A stretch of DNA of 64,000 nt from Cyclobacteriaceae bacterium (GTDB lineage: Bacteria > Bacteroidota > Bacteroidia > Cytophagales > Cyclobacteriaceae): contig JAEUUA010000004.1 of assembly GCA_016787755.1 (NCBI GenBank), positions 211,704 to 275,703 of the forward strand, read 5' to 3'. Below the pieces are notes generated by a model, which was given only the letters and a program-made list of their open reading frames with translations, had not been told where the DNA came from and made no database searches. Within the stretch, counting starts at the first letter, position 1. The number at the start of each line of letters is the position of its first letter. Both the position numbers and the translations under genes were made by a program. Of this stretch, positions 61,983 to 64,000 are shown piece after piece.

Positions 61983-64000
61983 ATGTGGCTTATTAATCGA
62001 TTTGATGGTTTTCGGATTTTCCGCGTAGGGTTACTAATTTTATTAACCTTTGTTTCATTTGGTGCTTCTACGTCTAATAGGTCTGCGTTACTTAACAAAG
62101 AGTCAGGATTTCTCCCTGTACTGAAGGTTAGCGTTGATGGCACTCCTATTCTTTCAAACTCCACTCAAAATTTTGGTAGTGTCAATCTCTTATCCACATC
62201 CGCTGCGATTGCAGTAGATCTAGAAAATATTGGTCTCCCTGAAGATTTAACGATTGGCTCAGTTTCATTATCAGGGGCAAACCCCTCAGATTTTATTCTG
62301 AATACTACCGGGTTGGTAAATACGTTGGCTACCGGTGCAACAACTAGTTTCACTATTACTTTTGCTCCAACGGCAAGCGGAACAAGAACCGCTACACTTG
62401 ATATTGTTAGTGATGACATTAGCAGTCCATTCAAGATTAATCTGGAAGGGGTAGGGGTAAAACTCAACCAAACAATAACATTTAGTCCGTTGCCCGCTAA
62501 AACGTATGGTGATGCAAGTTTTGCACTAAGTGCAACGGCTACTTCTGGTCTAGCAGTTAGCTACTTGAGCGATAATCTTTCAGTAGCAACCATAAGCGGA
62601 AACACAGTAACCATTGTAGGAGCAGGATCAGCGGTTATTACTGCATCACAGGCAGGAAATGGAACTTATAATGCAGCAGCAAGTGTGCTGCAGACCTTAG
62701 TGGTGAATAAAGCGAGCCTTACAGCAACTGCTGACAACAAATCTAAAGTGTATGGAACTGTTAATCCACCATTAACAGTAAGCTACAGTGGATTTGTGGC
62801 AGGGGATAATTCATCTGTAATAGATGTGGTTCCCTCACTTTCGACAACGGCAGTTACAGGCAGTACGGTTGGGCCTTATCCGATTACAGTATCAGGTGGA
62901 TTGGATAATAACTATTCGTTTACGTATATCGCTGGAACTCTTTCTGTAACTAAAGCAACACCCGTAATTTCCTGGGCGCCTCCCGCACCAATAACTTATG
63001 GTGCTCCTTTGACTGGAAGCCAGTTAAATGCAAGCACACCGGTTGCGGGTACCTTTACTTATTCCCCAGCCCTGGGTTCTATTTTGAATTCCGGAGTTAA
63101 TCAAATATTAACCGTTGACTTTATTCCAACGGATGCCACTAATTACAATTCAGTAATTGGTACGACTACACAACTCACAGTCAATAAAGCTGTGGTTACA
63201 GCTACAGCCGAGAATAAGTCACGGGAATACAATGTTGTTAATCCAACCCTCACGATTATATACTCAGGCTTTGTTAATGGTGATAATTCAGGAGTGCTGG
63301 ATGTAACCCCTGTAGCTTCAACTACAGCCACTGTTTCTAGCTCTGTTGGATCTTATTCGATAACTGTTTCGGGTGGGTTGGATGATAATTATACATTTAA
63401 CTATGTAAGCGGTACCCTTACCATTACGAAAGCGACTCCGGTGGTAAGTTGGTCTAATCCCGCATCCATTACCTATGGAACTGCACTGAGTGCCACACAG
63501 CTGAATGCTACGGCCTCTGTAGCAGGAAGCTTTGCATACACACCCGCTTCCGGTACGATATTGAATGCGGGAGCAGGGCAAGTGCTTTCTGTAAACTTTA
63601 CGCCAACCGACATTACTAATTACAACAGTGTTAATGGGACTACCGTCACCATCACCGTATTAAAAGCTAACCCCATAATCACGTGGGCCAATCCCGCTTC
63701 AATTACTTATGGAACTGCACTGAGTGCTACGCAGTTGAATGCCACGGCCTCTGTAGCGGGAAGCTTTGCATACACTCCTGCTTCAGGCACGATATTGAAT
63801 GCGGGAGCAGGGCAGGTGCTTTCTGTAAACTTTACGCCAACCGACATTACTAATTACAACAGTGTTAATGGAACTACCGTCACCATCACCGTATTAAAAG
63901 CTAACCCCATAATCACGTGGGCCAATCCCGCTTCAATTACTTATGGAACTGCACTGAGTGCTACGCAGTTGAATGCCACGGCCTCTGTAGCGGGAAGCTT
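61983..64000 (+). CDS. Giant secreted MBG-repeat protein (3' end outside window)
   Basis: The reading frame from ATG 61983 stays open to the right edge (over 670 codons). The N-terminus has a basic start and hydrophobic core (GLLILLTFVSFGAST), a signal peptide. Residues about 50-160 form a choice-of-anchor/ASH-like Ig domain (NFGSVNLLSTSAAIAVDLENIG). MBG/YDG-type units follow, with KATPVISWAPPA, ITYGTALSATQL, FAYTPASG, VNFTPTDITNYNSV. Several SGGLDNNYSF YDG units also occur. It is probably a T9SS-secreted, surface-exposed adhesin or structural protein; a C-terminal sorting domain would be beyond the window. Confidence 0.85.
   Translation, partial: MWLINRFDGFRIFRVGLLILLTFVSFGASTSNRSALLNKESGFLPVLKVSVDGTPILSNSTQNFGSVNLLSTSAAIAVDLENIGLPEDLTIGSVSLSGANPSDFILNTTGLVNTLATGATTSFTITFAPTASGTRTATLDIVSDDISSPFKINLEGVGVKLNQTITFSPLPAKTYGDASFALSATATSGLAVSYLSDNLSVATISGNTVTIVGAGSAVITASQAGNGTYNAAASVLQTLVVNKASLTATADNKSKVYGTVNPPLTVSYSGFVAGDNSSVIDVVPSLSTTAVTGSTVGPYPITVSGGLDNNYSFTYIAGTLSVTKATPVISWAPPAPITYGAPLTGSQLNASTPVAGTFTYSPALGSILNSGVNQILTVDFIPTDATNYNSVIGTTTQLTVNKAVVTATAENKSREYNVVNPTLTIIYSGFVNGDNSGVLDVTPVASTTATVSSSVGSYSITVSGGLDDNYTFNYVSGTLTITKATPVVSWSNPASITYGTALSATQLNATASVAGSFAYTPASGTILNAGAGQVLSVNFTPTDITNYNSVNGTTVTITVLKANPIITWANPASITYGTALSATQLNATASVAGSFAYTPASGTILNAGAGQVLSVNFTPTDITNYNSVNGTTVTITVLKANPIITWANPASITYGTALSATQLNATASVAGS
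63450..64000 (+). repeat. Tandem 234-bp repeats in the MBG protein gene
   Basis: Units run 63450-63683, 63684-63917 and from 63918 to the window edge, a period of 234 bp (78 codons). Units 2 and 3 look essentially identical over the visible overlap; unit 1 differs by scattered synonymous changes and a few substitutions. Recent duplication or gene conversion is implied. Two divergent units precede them. Confidence 0.85.

Noticed and set aside
63318..63581. Cys-rich open frame antisense to the repeat protein
   Set aside because: It arises from reading the Ala/Thr/Gly-rich repeats backwards; no start context or independent support.
63450..64000. Tandem repeats considered as a CRISPR array
   Set aside because: Period is 234 bp, fully coding, no spacers and no cas genes.
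1..64000. tRNA, rRNA, transposase, integrase or phage genes
   Set aside because: All larger intergenic regions were read and nothing with these features was found.

Overview
The window comes from a Bacteroidota chromosome, most likely a Cytophagales (Cyclobacteriaceae-like) bacterium. The evidence is an LpxC-FabZ fusion gene, a PorX-type response regulator with a PglZ domain (type IX secretion), a CHU_C-type gliding/secretion C-terminal domain, Bacteroidota-restricted families (DUF3822, DUF4296, DUF1573), promoters of the TTTG-N20-TAnnTTTG type, weak Shine-Dalgarno signals and moderate to low GC. No tRNA, rRNA, CRISPR array, transposase or phage gene was seen. Most of the window is compact housekeeping sequence with many overlapping starts and stops.

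Layout. 0-3.7 kb: the cut-off end of a secreted protein, an LPP20-like lipoprotein, a DUF3052 protein that starts on a terminator, a CAP-domain protein and a sugar porter. 3.7-9.5 kb: pyrE, NUDIX, coaD-DUF3822 and a YggS/DUF423 pair. 9.5-17.4 kb: a GH3-like protein, a LysE exporter, a three-gene VWA/DUF58 operon, a DUF4296 lipoprotein and mutS2. 17.4-23.3 kb: the lipid A operon lpxD, lpxC-fabZ, lpxA plus a lone ABC ATPase, and an HD phosphohydrolase. 23.3-27.2 kb: porX-tsaE-ald plus a secreted protein. 27.2-35 kb: valS, an MFS protein, an RsmF-like methyltransferase, fumarylacetoacetase and a flavin reductase. 35-37.2 kb: three cell-envelope proteins.

37.2-45.7 kb is the most plastic part. 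It holds three tandem class III adenylate cyclase genes; two have a membrane helix, a TolB-like domain and TPRs, and one is truncated. Upstream lies a TonB-dependent receptor. The array also contains two previously unlisted relics of the cyclase N-terminus and, at its edge, a decayed tail resembling the flavin reductase gene 2.5 kb away. This looks like repeated duplication and deletion of a cAMP signalling gene family.

45.7-61.8 kb returns to housekeeping and envelope genes: pdhB, an OmpA-like TPR lipoprotein with a clear promoter, PspC, two glycosyltransferases, YbaB, a CHU_C protein, hutH, hisS, a 51-aa basic protein with its own terminator, YfcE, a DEAD-box helicase, a patatin, a histidine-kinase-like sensor lacking its ATPase domain, and a YqcC-like protein. 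Dispersed palindromic repeats with core GCCACAGATTC lie between 55.4 and 56.5 kb, and one forms a terminator. 61.98 kb to the right edge is the open 5' part of a giant secreted repeat protein with near-identical 234-bp (78-aa) tandem MBG-like repeats.
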